Shown here one piece after another: positions 12,440-24,100 of a DNA stretch of 64,000 bases. This DNA is from Gnetum montanum (lineage: Eukaryota; Streptophyta; Gnetopsida; Gnetales; Gnetaceae): contig MNCI01006558.1 of NCBI GenBank assembly GCA_015680685.1, forward strand, positions 5,975 to 69,974, given 5' to 3'. The notes beneath the pieces were generated by a model that worked only from the letters and a program-made list of their open reading frames with translations, made no database searches and had not been told where the DNA came from. The translations under genes were made by a program, and so were the position numbers. The number at the start of each line of letters is the position of its first letter. The first letter of the stretch is position 1.

Positions 12440-13682
12440 ATAATAAGCAATGTTAATAAATATTTTTCATTTTCTTTGATTTTACAACTTTTTGTTTTCT
12501 AGTTTTTCATTTTTCAATTTCTTATTTTATATTTTTGTCTTTTTTTTCTTTTTACGTTTTTTATAAGTAATCTCATCTACGAATAAAGCACTCATGTGGC
12601 TCATTAGTTGAGGTGTGTTCTATGTTATCGAGTCACGAGCGATCAATTATTTGGACAGTGAGCCCATTACACCCACTCATCCACTCTACAAATAAGAGGT
12701 TTTGTTCGAGGGTATAGTGATATTCTTGACATTCTTAAAAACTTAAAATTAATTTTGTGTTCATTGTACCCAGAATGAAGAAGGATGGACCAAGATGAAA
12801 TGATCAGGGTGTGACATCAAGGGGACTTGCGGATTCTCTTTGGTGACATCTGTGGGAGTTATCATGCAACATGGTTGTACTAAGATCCTTGTAGATCTAA
12901 CGAAAATGGGAGTAAGAGTAATCAAAAGGGCACTAAAAAATCCAATGCTGTTCTAGGGGGTCCCATTGGAAAGACATGCATCCATGCCTGAAGGTTGGCG
13001 GCTTCTCTAGATTCAGTATCAAAAAAAAAGAGAAAAACAAAGTCCCACAAAACAAAAATCACTACTCCCTTAAACAAAATGTCAAGTGATCATACGCCTT
13101 GTTGTTTTGGTACTCTCATAGGGTCAGTTACCTCATGTCCCAATCTCTACAATCCCTTCTATAGTTCGTCTCATCTCACTATTCATGTAATTGTTGCTCG
13201 TGTCTCATATAGCGTAGAATTCTTACCTCATTCCAGTGATATTTACATGTGTGTGTTTTGTGGAATTAGTACGGATTACATTTAACCCTTCAAGTGCCCA
13301 TGAACACTTTTAAGTGTGGTTACGTAAGGGCATTATAGGTTGGAACCTGCATTCGGGAGGACCCGCTTGCATGACTTTTGCAATTTGTACTTGTTGCATA
13401 CCACCACATCATCTTATACCCTCTAAATACTTTATTGCCAAATCTATTCTTTCCTTTGTCATCATTTTATCAAACGTTCCTCAAAACCAGGTCCTTTTAT
13501 GTGTCACCTAACAAACCAAGTTCGACATTAAAATTTTAGGGCAACTTCCTTGAAAAAAATTTCTAATTCTAAAATCACACTATGCAAAGAATTCAACATT
13601 TATTAAAGGTAATGAGTAAGGTATGAAATCATTGAACTTTTTTCAATAACCTTACTAATAATTGATCTTTGTGTGATTATAG
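12440..13682 (+). other. Conserved non-coding spacer between gag and ORF2 in element A
   Basis: This 1.2 kb T-rich stretch has no long ORF, but it is recognisably shared with the same position in element C (41069-42962) and, more weakly, D (48945-50276). Shared blocks include GGGTGTGACATCAAGGGGAC, GGTCCCATTGGAAAGACATG and GGAGGACCC(G/A)CTTG. The last 30 bases hold TACTAAT (13653-13659) and a terminal AG (13681-13682) immediately before the ORF2 ATG, resembling a branch site and splice acceptor. Confidence 0.7.
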
Positions 13683-14121
13683 ATGGCCCCTAAAAGAAGA
13701 CAACAAGGAGGACCTTCTCAAGGTGCTACCGAACAACCAGGGGGAGGCAGAGGCCAAGGACTTCATGCAAAACATGCAGAGCAAGATGCACAATCACTCA
13801 GCATCCATCATGGAACCCTTGATACTGCATAATCTATCTAAGCAAAAGGTGGAGAGGTCAGGCCCCAAGCCTATGAAGAGGAATGACGGCTATTTGCGAC
13901 ATAACACGTCAATGCCAATCAAGTGTTCCTGCAATTGCCATGTTCATGGAAAGTGCCGACTCCATCAAACAATGGAACATCAACATGGATGACTCATAAC
14001 CCTTGGATAGAAGAGGAGAAACGTCAAGTGCTTCTTCAACGGTATTAATCTAAAAAGCTTGATCATGCAGGACAAAGGAGAGGCGCCCATAGAGGAGCCA
14101 CCACTATCGAGAACCCCATGA
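13683..14121 (+). pseudogene. ORF2 (env-position ORF) of element A, internally deleted
   Basis: The ATG directly follows an acceptor-like AG. The first residues (MAPKRRQQGGPSQG) match the start of ORF2 in element C, and the end (NPWIEEEKRQVLLQRY, then a stop in CCATGAGTTCC) matches its C-terminus (DPWTEEEKLQAILQ). About 2.4 kb of the central region present in element C is missing, and stops are present. The product would be a short Gly/Gln-rich remnant. Position and spacer recall the env-like or ORF1 gene downstream of pol in Athila elements. Confidence 0.65.
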
Positions 14122-14282
14122 GTTCCACAAGTTTTGTCTTTTGTGTCTGTGTCCAAATTTTGTTAATTCTCCACTATGGCATGAATAAATTCCTAGTCAG
14201 TCAATAATCCCATACCTATCCACTGTGTAATCAATTGAACTTGTTCCTCACTTTCTTTGACTTGAGGACGAGTTGTCATTCA

Positions 14283-14294
14283 GTCGTGGGGGTA
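14283..14294 (+). other. Polypurine-tract-like sequence of element A
   Basis: GTCGTGGGGGTA lies directly before the 3' LTR. The same G-run (T/C-A/G-TGGGGGTA) precedes the 3' LTRs of elements C and D, as expected for the plus-strand primer site. Confidence 0.7.
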
Positions 14295-15197
14295 TGATGA
14301 GTCATGGTCTATTAGGCCTAGTTATCGGAGCCCTGTTATCAAAGCACTGTTATTGGAGCCCTGATAGAAGCTACATGGTCTGTCGGGCCTAGTTATTAGA
14401 GCCCAGTTATCGAGGCCGCGATATCGCGTATGCAATATCGCAGTTCTAGTGTGAGCCTATAAATAAAAGGCAGCACACTTGGTTTTGGACATTATTTAAT
14501 CATTAGTTTTAAGAGTTAGTTTTGATTTTAGTTTTCATTTTCTCTCTTTCAACCCTTTTCCTCTCCATGTATGCCCACAGTCTAGTGATTGTAATTGTGC
14601 GGCATCCTTATTTAAGTGTGATGTACTTGGACACGCACATGATTGGAAATAAAGATCGAGATTACTTCATCATTGCAGCATTCACTTAGCTTAATTAATT
14701 ATTTAATTGTTATTTACTGCCTTCCTAGTTAATCTCTCTCACCCTTAACTCATGTTAAACGCAGAATGAGTACGACTTGATTACGAGCATTTAAGTGTGA
14801 TTGCTTGGTAACCTAGTAGCGTACCTAGGATCTGCGCTTGGTAATCCCAATAGTAGTCATGCACGAAGTCCAAGATGTGTATGGATAATCAAGGAATGGA
14901 TGCTCATCACACTTAGGCCAGTTAGATTCTCTCTCACCCTTCCTCTCTTAGCTTAGCAAATATTACTTTCCATTGCCTTTAGGAGTAGTGTTAGATTAGA
15001 AACCACATCATACACCTCACTATGGACTAAACCATACGTGAAAAAGCTAATACTAGTCTAGGTGGGAAGACAACGAACTGTGACCTAAGGCTAACTATCT
15101 AGATGGCACAACTAGTCCGTCTGCGGAGTTCGACTGGATCGCACGTGTAACTCTCGTATTTGTATGGTTGAGTGTAGGGGTACCTCGCCACTCATCA
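14295..15197 (+). repeat. 3' LTR of element A
   Basis: It begins TGATGAGTCATGG and ends CTCGCCACTCATCA, giving the near-palindromic termini TGATGAGT/ACTCATCA. It carries the GTTATCGGAGCC-type repeats, a GATATCGCGTATGCAATATCGC inverted motif and a TATA box (CCTATAAATAAA near 14456). ATAAA follows as target duplication. Confidence 0.9.
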
Positions 15198-15202
15198 ATA
15201 AA

Positions 15203-17309
15203 GTATCTAGCAAGTGATGTTGGAGCTAGAAAAAAAAACCAACTTTGGGGTAGGCAACATAGAAACTACTTAAGTGACACTGAACACTAATGTTAGTGTG
15301 AGTGTTACCTTGCAAGCTGTCTAGGACTTAGATGCTAAATTAAGCTTGCAGACTACTAGGGGTAGTTGGGGTGATCGTGGAGCATGCAAAAGACTTTGAA
15401 GAGATAGGTACTCATGTTTTGGATATATCAAAATCCAAAAAAGTGCTATGGATCTCAAGAAATTAGCCCTAATTTTGAATTTTGATAAGGTATTTATAGG
15501 TATAGGCTTTTCAAATCTAACCCTAAAGTCAAGTGTAGTTGATTGAAGTTCGTTTTTACAAACTAGTAGCTTGGAAAGGTTGAGTTATGCACATGACATG
15601 AACACTAATGCTAATGCTAACATTGATGCAATGTTACTATTAACTCCCCATACTTAGAAAATTTATCTATGTTTTAGGTGCTAGTGCAAATTTTGACTAA
15701 GGCAGGTGATGTTGACACTACATCACCTTCTCCAGAATAATGCCAAATGTTGAACTTGTTGGCCTTGATTATTGTCGATGCTACCTAGGTGACGCTAACG
15801 TTAATGTCAACATCAATGTCACCTAGCAACACTTAGTTCTAATTCTAGTTATGATATCCCAAACTACCTTTGAACTTACCAAATTCATCATTTGATGCTT
15901 TGAGAATGATGTTAACTAATTGCCAGATGACTTGTAAGGTCAAATTTAAGATTAAGATTTAGAGTTTTGAGTGGATAGTAAGTGTTGTGCCTAGTGATTT
16001 TGACACTAGGTCAGTCAACTAGTCTTAGAAAATTTTTTCTCTCATGTCTTAGGTGAACTTGCCAAAAATGGCAAAAGTAATGCCTGTCATGCTTATATTG
16101 ATGTAGATAGGTTGTTCAAGTTCTAATGAAGTTAAAATTGAGACTTAGGAGCAAGATTAATGGTGGTGATGCAAAGGTGACACTTAAGCATTAATATCAA
16201 TGTTAGTGTCACATGTAGAACACTTAGAATTTTCATTCCTCAAAGTTGCCATTATCACTAAAATTGATACTCAGATGTTGGGTTATGACTTGAAATGATC
16301 TTTGAAGGTCTTTGGGAGGAAAAAACATGCCTAGTAATGCTATTTTTGGGCACGACATGTAGGTAATGTTGGGTGATGCTAATGTCAACATCACCTAGCT
16401 TACCCTTATGAAAACATACTAATTTAGACTTCTTGAGGCCATCAAAAGTGTCAAAATTGATGCCCATCACCTTGGGGATGATGTGGGCTAGTTGTTAGGA
16501 GCCTATAGAATTCCAAAACATTGTTGGTAATGGTGTTTCTATAGGTCTTGTTGATGTTGCAGGGAGCTTGAAAATATTACACTTGCACTTGTTTGGTCCA
16601 TCGAAACACCAAAAAAAGTGGGTACAACACACACAACAACCTTGATACCTTAATGCTTGATGCCACCCACACCTCCACTAACATCTCATTGGTGCATTTT
16701 GTTGTTGAACACTCATCAACCTCTGATTCCCTGCCCACCAATAGCTCTACCTATACAAGCTTAACATGCATCTCTTAAGGAAGCTGCCTCCACACTCAAA
16801 GCCAATCCACATCTTGCACTGGCACCATCATTACTCATTCCCTCATTGACATCCTAGATGACCTTAAACCACCCTAGGTTAACTTGCCTTCCCCTTTGCA
16901 TTTAAACCCTAACCATTTGAGCCTTCTCTACCTCTATTGTACATAAGGCAACTAATCCCCCTTTAACTGCCCTCACATCCACCAAGCCTCAATGACCCCC
17001 AACAATCCCCATGCTTTGCCAAGCATGACATTTCCTACTCTCATGAGCTTAGAAAGGAAATCACCCTAAAACATTGTTATGTCAACACCCATCATAAATA
17101 GTTTTGGGGTGCTCAATGGCATTGTTGGCCCATTTTGGCTCATACTGCTTGCCTCATGCTCCTAATTCCTTAATTGATCTTACATTCCTTAATAATCTTA
17201 TTGTGAAGTGCAATTTACAAACCTTTGAAACGAGAAGACGCTCAACTTGATGAGCATAATGAGGACATTGTCCTAGCCATAGCCTATGTCCTACCTGCAA
17301 ATGTGTGTC
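15203..17309. other. Decayed repeat-rich intergenic DNA without a gene
   Basis: From about 15240 to 16480 the sequence keeps returning to degenerate strings such as AACACTAATGTTAGTGT, GCTAACATTGATGC, TTAATGTCAACATC and TGTCACCTAG on both strands. No long frame stays open. The part from 16600 to 17150 is C-rich on the plus strand with only short frames. I do not recognise an element family. The first five bases after element A (ATAAA, 15198-15202) are its right target copy. Confidence 0.45.
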
Positions 17310-17466
17310 TTCGCATTGCCTACTAATCACTCCAAGCAAAGTAAACCAACCCTATTAAGAATTGTAAGTTGGGTTTTTGCTTGGTTCTTCGCATTGCCGA
17401 CCAATCACTCCAATGCAAAGTACCCCACCCCTATTAAGAATTGTAAGTTGGGTTTGTGCTTGATTC
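17310..17466. repeat. 78-bp direct duplication
   Basis: A block starting TTCGCATTGCC at 17310 recurs at 17388, with the shared string CTATTAAGAATTGTAAGTT. The two copies differ at scattered positions, so the duplication is not recent. Confidence 0.8.
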
Positions 17467-18166
17467 ATATAAATTTTTGCCCGGTTTAGCCACATAGCGT
17501 GGCATTTTGCTTTGTCTAGATCTCACGACCTGCTTGTTAAGCTTAGAATGTTCACGTCATTTTTGTAACTTTCTCTTAATGTTAGCATACGCTTTGGAGT
17601 TCTCTCTAATAAACTTACATGGAAGAAAATTTTTGAAAAACTTTAGAAATTGAAATAAGCACGACTAATGGAAATATTATACGTCATATTAGCTATTGCA
17701 TGTAAATTCAACCACAAAAAAATTATATCAAGTATATGTTTCACGTACATCGACATATTTGTGTAATCTGTTTATGATTTTGACAATGGTAAATTGAACT
17801 TGTGTATTACAACATCCTGAGCAAAGCCAGCTTCAACAAGCATCCTACAGACTCAGAAAATGAAAGTTTGGATGGGTAGACAAGGAGAGCGATGCCGTTA
17901 ATTCCAAAGAATTCCAAAGAAGAGATAGATCAGTGTGATGGGCAGATGCAGAACTATCAGCAATTACCGGCGCAGAGAGCAGATAAGGCGGAAGAACTCT
18001 GATACTAGAAACAGGACGAGCCAGCAGTAATGCGCTGCTCCCAGGAGCGCTGACACTGGTTGCAACACTATTCGTTCAGAAAATTTAGCATTTGCTTCCC
18101 GAATGGTTCATACAAGCCGTTCTTAGAGCAAATTTGTAAAACCCACAAAAACCCATAGTCTGAACA
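17467..18166 (+). promoter_or_regulatory. Upstream region and probable 5' UTR of TIC56
   Basis: This 700-base stretch separates the duplication from the TIC56 start codon. Base composition becomes more GC-rich from about 17880 onward, as expected for a transcribed leader. There is a tandem ATTCCAAAGA repeat near 17903. I see no convincing TATA box at a sensible distance, which is common for housekeeping plastid-protein genes. The transcription start cannot be placed from sequence alone. Confidence 0.45.
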
Positions 18167-21100
18167 ATGGACAAAGTTGCCAAATTTCTGGGCTGGGAAT
18201 TCAAGCCAAAGAATGAAGCAACAGCGGCAGCAAATCAATCCTCATCTTTTTTCAGGTACGGGAGCTCATCATCTGCTTCGGAAGAATCGAAGCCCAGCCG
18301 CGTGAGTTTCTCTCTTTGGCCAAGTAAAGAGAAGCCCGAGAAGCCAAAGGCTTATCGCATCCAGATTGGAACCCATATAGAAGAACCCCGCCCAGAATCA
18401 GAACAAGAACAAGAACAAGAACAAGAACAAGAACAAGAAGAAGAAGAAGAGCAGGAAATACCAGACATCCGCGAGCAACTGAAAGTCTTCGAATGGGAGA
18501 ATAAGTTTTGTCCTGATTACAGACAGTCCAAGGAGGCCCAAGATGATCTGAAGGAAGACCCTTTCTTTGAGGAGAAGGTGAATCCCAGCCCAGAAGAGAT
18601 TGAAGAGAACAGGAAAGTCTGGGAGCAGATTAAGGAGAGTAAGATGATCAAATTTTTAGCCAGGTCTGAGGAAATTGCTGATGAGGAAGTGCAGAGAGAG
18701 CTTGAGGAGAATGCAGAGCCTTACAGACCAGAGGATGCGAAGTTATGGCGTTCTTTGCCCCCTGTTCCAGGGCCCTTTAATAGCAGGCCTATTCCCAAGA
18801 AGGCCGTCACTGACCCCAATGAGGCGGTGGAGAAGTTTTGGGATTTTTTCAAGCAGTTCACTTTTGGACGCTGGAATTTGCATCAGAGGCATTATCCTCC
18901 AGAGAGGCCTATAGATGCTGCCCAGGTTCTCGGCTACAAGTTTCTGGATGATCGCTACTATGACCGTAAGTTGTTTGTTTCCTTGTTCCTCGTGCGGCTG
19001 ATTTCTGTGTGGTGTTGATTATGTAGATAAAATACAAATGCTTTGCTTTAGTCATGTTTAAGGTTCAAAGCTGATGTGACCCATTATTCTTTAAAATGTA
19101 ATGGTTGAATGCTATTCAGGTAGGAGTCTTATTTGGGTACTATGTTATGGAGTTTTGTGTGGTTACATCTGCCAGATGTTAGTATGCAAATTATGGCAAA
19201 AACGTGTGGTGCTTGAATCAGGCTAGGATTTAAAAACTAGCGTGCTTGTATTGCACCCATGAAATGATTCCAGTTAAATCCAGCTAAGAAGCTGTTGCCA
19301 TAGAAGTTGGTTGGTACTGTGGCTTCCCAATATTTTGCAAGATAGCATGTTACAGAATATTGTAATATATGCTTGTAAGTTGCCAATTTCCCATTTCTTA
19401 GCATGCCTGATTTCTTATTTGGATTGTTTGAAAGGTAGGTCATCCAGAGGTCCGTAGAACTGCAACATCAAAACCAGGGTTGTTAGTACTTGGGACTATA
19501 ATATAGATGTTATGTTTGAATCCAGTTAAGGTTTGGACATGAAACAAGACGAGCTTCTTTTAAATTTTAGCACTTTAATGAAGAAAGTAGCGATAGGAGT
19601 AGTCTAGAAAGTGTTATCCTAAATTCTGTTAGGATTCCCAGTGTGGCTGCAAAACCGGTAACATGAACACATTAATTTTCTTGTTAAAAATAGTTGGTTG
19701 CTGAATATTTGACCTTTGTCTTTTTTTTTTTAAATTATTTTTCCCTAACAAGTTGTTCCAGTTTAATTGATTCTGCGTTTTCCTTTTCTGAAGTTATCAT
19801 GAGACATGGTTGTGTTTGGTATTACAAGGACCGTCTGGGACGTACTAGAGGTCCAATGGAGTTGCCTCAACTCAAAACCGCATGGGCCTATGGCATTATT
19901 GACAAACATACTTTTGTGTATGGAGATGAGATGGATGAATGGGCACCAATCAGCATGGTTTATGGTTTAGAAAGGGCAGTCAACACATTTGATGGTAGGT
20001 TCTGAAAACCTTTTCTTCCTTTAACTGAGTTTGGGTTTTTAGTATGAAAATAATGTAGGATAATGTAAGATGAAGTTGGCATTTTTTGATGAAATCAAGT
20101 TCATGGGTTTTTGCACAAAGCATAACCTTTCGTTAATATTGTTTTACAATGTGTTTGTTGGGCACACAATTGCAAAGAGATATCTTGTGATTCTGGGACA
20201 AAGTTTTCAACAATACTTAAGTTGTTGATGTTGTTCAGTTAAAGTGGTTATCATGGTTGTGAGTTTTGTTAGAAGGTTTCAGTAAGACCATAAATGCATA
20301 ATGGCATCACCAACAATGTCTTTACTTTTGCAGCTAGATTAGCTGCTTCAGTTACTGCTATCACACACAAACTTGCTAAAGGTATACCTCCGTGGGTGCC
20401 TCTTAAAGGCCATGAAAAGAAAACGTATGAACAAGCTTTCAAAGAACGTATTGAAAGCAAAGAGTTGGAGAAAGCTGTCATGCGGCAAAATGGAGGAGTT
20501 TGGCCAGGTGAGAGTATTCCCAGTCATGCTTTGTTTCTATGGGCAAGTGGTTCAGAGTTAACTTCAGTGCTGGAAAAGAGCAGCACCCCTAATACTTATG
20601 TTACAAATGATCTGAGGTATGTACTTTAAGCAGTTTTTCCTCTTTTAATCCTCCATTATGGTTAGATTTGGTTGGATGTGTGAAAATATTATGCTTTTTT
20701 ATTGGAAGATTTTCCTAGTATTTACTTTTTGTGAACGATGTTGAACCTATAAGGCATGCATTATAATTATTGTCTCTAACTACAACAATGATTGTAATCC
20801 AGAATTTTTTACTGTCTGTGATTTCAAAGTTGTTAATGATAAGATCCAACTCCGCTTTCTTTATCTTGGTGAATTTCTGTGCTAAAGCTTTAAATAACAC
20901 TCATTTTGTTCTTGCCAGATATTTCTTGTATGTTTATTGTAGTTCTAGCTTTTCTTTTCCCTTGGCTGTGTCCTTTAACCATCCCAATAAAGGCATAACA
21001 GATTATTTGGACGTGAGCATTTGTACCTGCAAATGCTTGTTTTGATTGAGCTTTAAGGTTTCATGTTGCACATCATGGAAACAGTAATCTCTTATAATGT

Positions 21101-24100
21101 ATTAGCGTGCTAAAAATTACTGAAAGAAATAACAGAAAAAAATCACAATGGCTAGCTACCTAAGACAAAACATTGCTGGAGGAATCCCACTTTTATTGCA
21201 GGAAAGTGGGAAACCCACCTTTTGTGACAGTGGAGTTGGAATCTGAGATTGCAATAGCTCTATTGTTTTATTATTTTACAAATTAACAGGCAGAAGTCTG
21301 CATCAACAACGAATGCCAACAAACAAATAGACAAATTATTATTATAATGGATAAAAATACAAATAAAAAAATTATCGTATAATAATTGTGTTGCATTCCA
21401 GGTGGAACATCATACAAAATGTCTCCAATTCCAGCTGAGCAGTTGCAAGCTTTCTCATCTGGTATTCAGCTTAAGTTTATCATGCTGAACTTGCAAACTT
21501 CAGATAAAAAGCCTTAAGAATGATAAATTTCCTAACCGATAAGTTGCTTGAATGGGCAGGCAGAAGTAAGGTCCAGTTAATGTTAAATAGGGAATAAGCA
21601 CTCCAAGAAACCCTTGCAGTTATTTCCCATTAGTATGTCTGGAGTGGGGTACCACTAACTTACCTTTGAACAATGCTTTATGGTAAAAAGGAATCTGGGT
21701 TGTTTGATGTTATTTGCAGAGGGATCTCGCCTGAGAAACAGATTACTGTCATCTCGGTTGATGCAGCCACCAATTGAGGCCTGGGTGCAAAGGTTCTCAC
21801 TGTCTCACTCTTCCCTGGGACGTGTCTTGTTTACCATGATTACTAGTTTAAGTTGGAGCCATGTAATTTATTGTGCTTTGATTATTAATCATTTAGATCA
21901 ACCACCAATGGAGGCCCGGCTGCAAAGGTTATTGCTGTCTCACTCTTCCCTGGGACTGGTCTTGTTTATCATGATTACTAGTTTAAGTTGGAGCCTTGTA
22001 ATTTATTGGGCTTTGATTATTAATTATTGTGGTGTAGCTCATTGGTTAATACTCGTTACTTGTGTCTGGTAAGTTGCATGTTCAATTTCAATGAGTTTTT
22101 CGAGATAATATACTATTCTAAATGAGTTTTTCAGTGACTTACACCCATGGTCTTCAATTGTTATTCCATGTTGTAGAATGGGATAAAAAAGATGACATTG
22201 CATGTGCCCCTGGATTATCTGCTTAAAATAATCAATATCTTAATTTTGGTACATTGATGTTGCATTCAGCTTTAGAGATTTCTGGTATGTTTTGTGGTTG
22301 TGCTTCTTTTATTTTTTCATCCTTTTGATCTCTGCTTGAATTATCAACTTGTTGCCCGAGTATGTAACTGCAAAGGCTTGAAGAAGTCTCTGTGAAGCCC
22401 AACCCTGTTTGTAAATTAGCTTTTGTCCTTCTCTATGCTGACATGATTGAATGGATGCATTTTCCATGGTATCTGATATTTTTTAACAATTAGGGGGTAT
22501 GATAGTATAAGCAAGAACTTTTTCCATCAGCTAGGTAATGAATTATCTTACAGGTAAAAAAGAACTTTTTATTAATTATAAAAGTATGTTTTAGAGTACA
22601 TCCATGATTTTCATAGGATGTTTCAGATCAACCAAGAAAATGAAGAATACTTGCTAGCATTCTCTATAACAATGAGGTGTTAGTCTAGTGGTAACGGTCT
22701 TGACCTGGGAGCCCCCAGGTCACATGTTCAATTCTACCAGGTAGCACTGAGTTATAAATTAACAAAAATTCTGTAAAAGTAATTTTGAGACTGGTCGGAC
22801 AAATCCAAGGGGTCTCAGTGGACATAAGTAAACATTTCAGTTTCATAAAATTTTCCAAATGCTGAACTTAAAGGGGTAAGTTTTAATGATTCTACTATAG
22901 TGAAAAAATATGCATGGTGCATCTGACTGGGTGAAATTTTTGAATTAGATCATGCTACCTTTGCACCATTACATTCAGGAAAGTTTTAAATTGATGGATT
23001 TGTACAATTGATCTGCTGAAAAGATCCCATGGGTCATTATCTAGAGACAATAGTAATATTAGTTTCGCTTATATATTTTGTTAAGGGCAGGTGTACTACA
23101 ATGGAGATCTTAGTTAATTCAAGATGCACACGTATATTTTCTTGCTAGAAAGTTGACTTGAGTTGAATGTTGTATTATATGTAGAAATTCTTGCGTTGAC
23201 TTTCTTTATTGCACTTATGTCAGGAGGCAATTGATGAAATATGTTCCTTACTTGAGGCCTTCAGAAATAATACAACTTGAGGATGCATTGATGGCTTTGT
23301 CATTTAACTATGATTGGTGGCGTCCAAAGATGCCGGTGTTTAATACGGATCCATCATATTATGAGTTTGCTTATAAATCCACTGCGGTATGGATATATTT
23401 GCACATTTTAATTTGGATAAAAACTTCATAGTTTTCTATGCTTGAACTTCATGTTTTTTACAAGGCTTTTAAACTTCTAATGGGATTTTAAACATCTATG
23501 TATTTTATGCCTTAGAAGATCTAAATTTTGTTTAAGAAAAGAATATCCAAAGTGTAAGCACTTGTTGAAGCATTTTGTTCTTCATCCTTAATGTTTTCTA
23601 AGCATGCCATTTGCTCCTTTCAAGATACACTATCTTCAGCATAACAAAATTTAGCTATATGTGTGAATTGTTCGGAAGTTTTTTACAGCTAGAAAGTATG
23701 ATAATCTCATGTTGTGTCTGTAGCATGTCATTCTTTGCTAGTGTCTAGTTGGTGGAACATTATGCATCTGGCTTTTTGGCTCATTGATAATGAATTTTAA
23801 CTGGTTTAGTTATCTGTATTTTAGTTTTTGATTGTGGGAGCAAGTGCCCAGTTGAATATAGACAGCCTAAGCTACCAACTACCAATTTGACATTGTATAT
23901 CATGTTCTTACAACCTGAATCACTAAGGATCTTGGTCCAGATTATTTGAAGTTATTCGCATTATAATATGACAATGATAACTATTCTTTATGGCAATCTC
24001 GCAACATTTACCCGATGTTTGACATATGCTATAACATATATTACATAATAAATAGAGAAATATTGGCAATTAACATTGCTAACTGCTATAGTTTACAGGG

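Larger units (their letters stand above)
9429..15197 (+). mobile_element. Element A: complete pol-less Athila-type LTR element (gag + short second ORF)
   Basis: Two LTRs (9429-10317 and 14295-15197) bound an internal region of about 4 kb. The five bases before and after the element are both ATAAA (9424-9428 and 15198-15202), a perfect target-site duplication, so it inserted as a unit. Inside are a tRNA-Asp-type primer site, a long gag, a non-coding spacer, a short ORF directly behind an acceptor-like AG, and a purine-rich tract before the 3' LTR. No protease, reverse transcriptase, RNase H or integrase is present. Elements C and D have the same plan, so this is a non-autonomous family and not a single deletion. 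Confidence 0.9.
20617..23223 (+). other. TIC56 intron 3 (2.6 kb)
   Basis: It is the largest intron of the gene, from GTATGT after codon-phase 2 to a CAG acceptor that is followed by GAG. It contains a 135-bp tandem duplication (21767-22036) and a tRNA-derived SINE (22672-22830), but no LTR or LINE sequence. A short exon-like stretch follows a TTCCAG near 21400. It has a reading frame of some 35 codons and no recognised homologue. Confidence 0.85.

Noticed and set aside
21404-21520. Exon-like stretch after TTCCAG in TIC56 intron 3 as an extra exon
   Set aside because: The five-exon model already gives a full-length protein of the family's size with matching phases. This stretch has no recognised homology and would add an unsupported segment.
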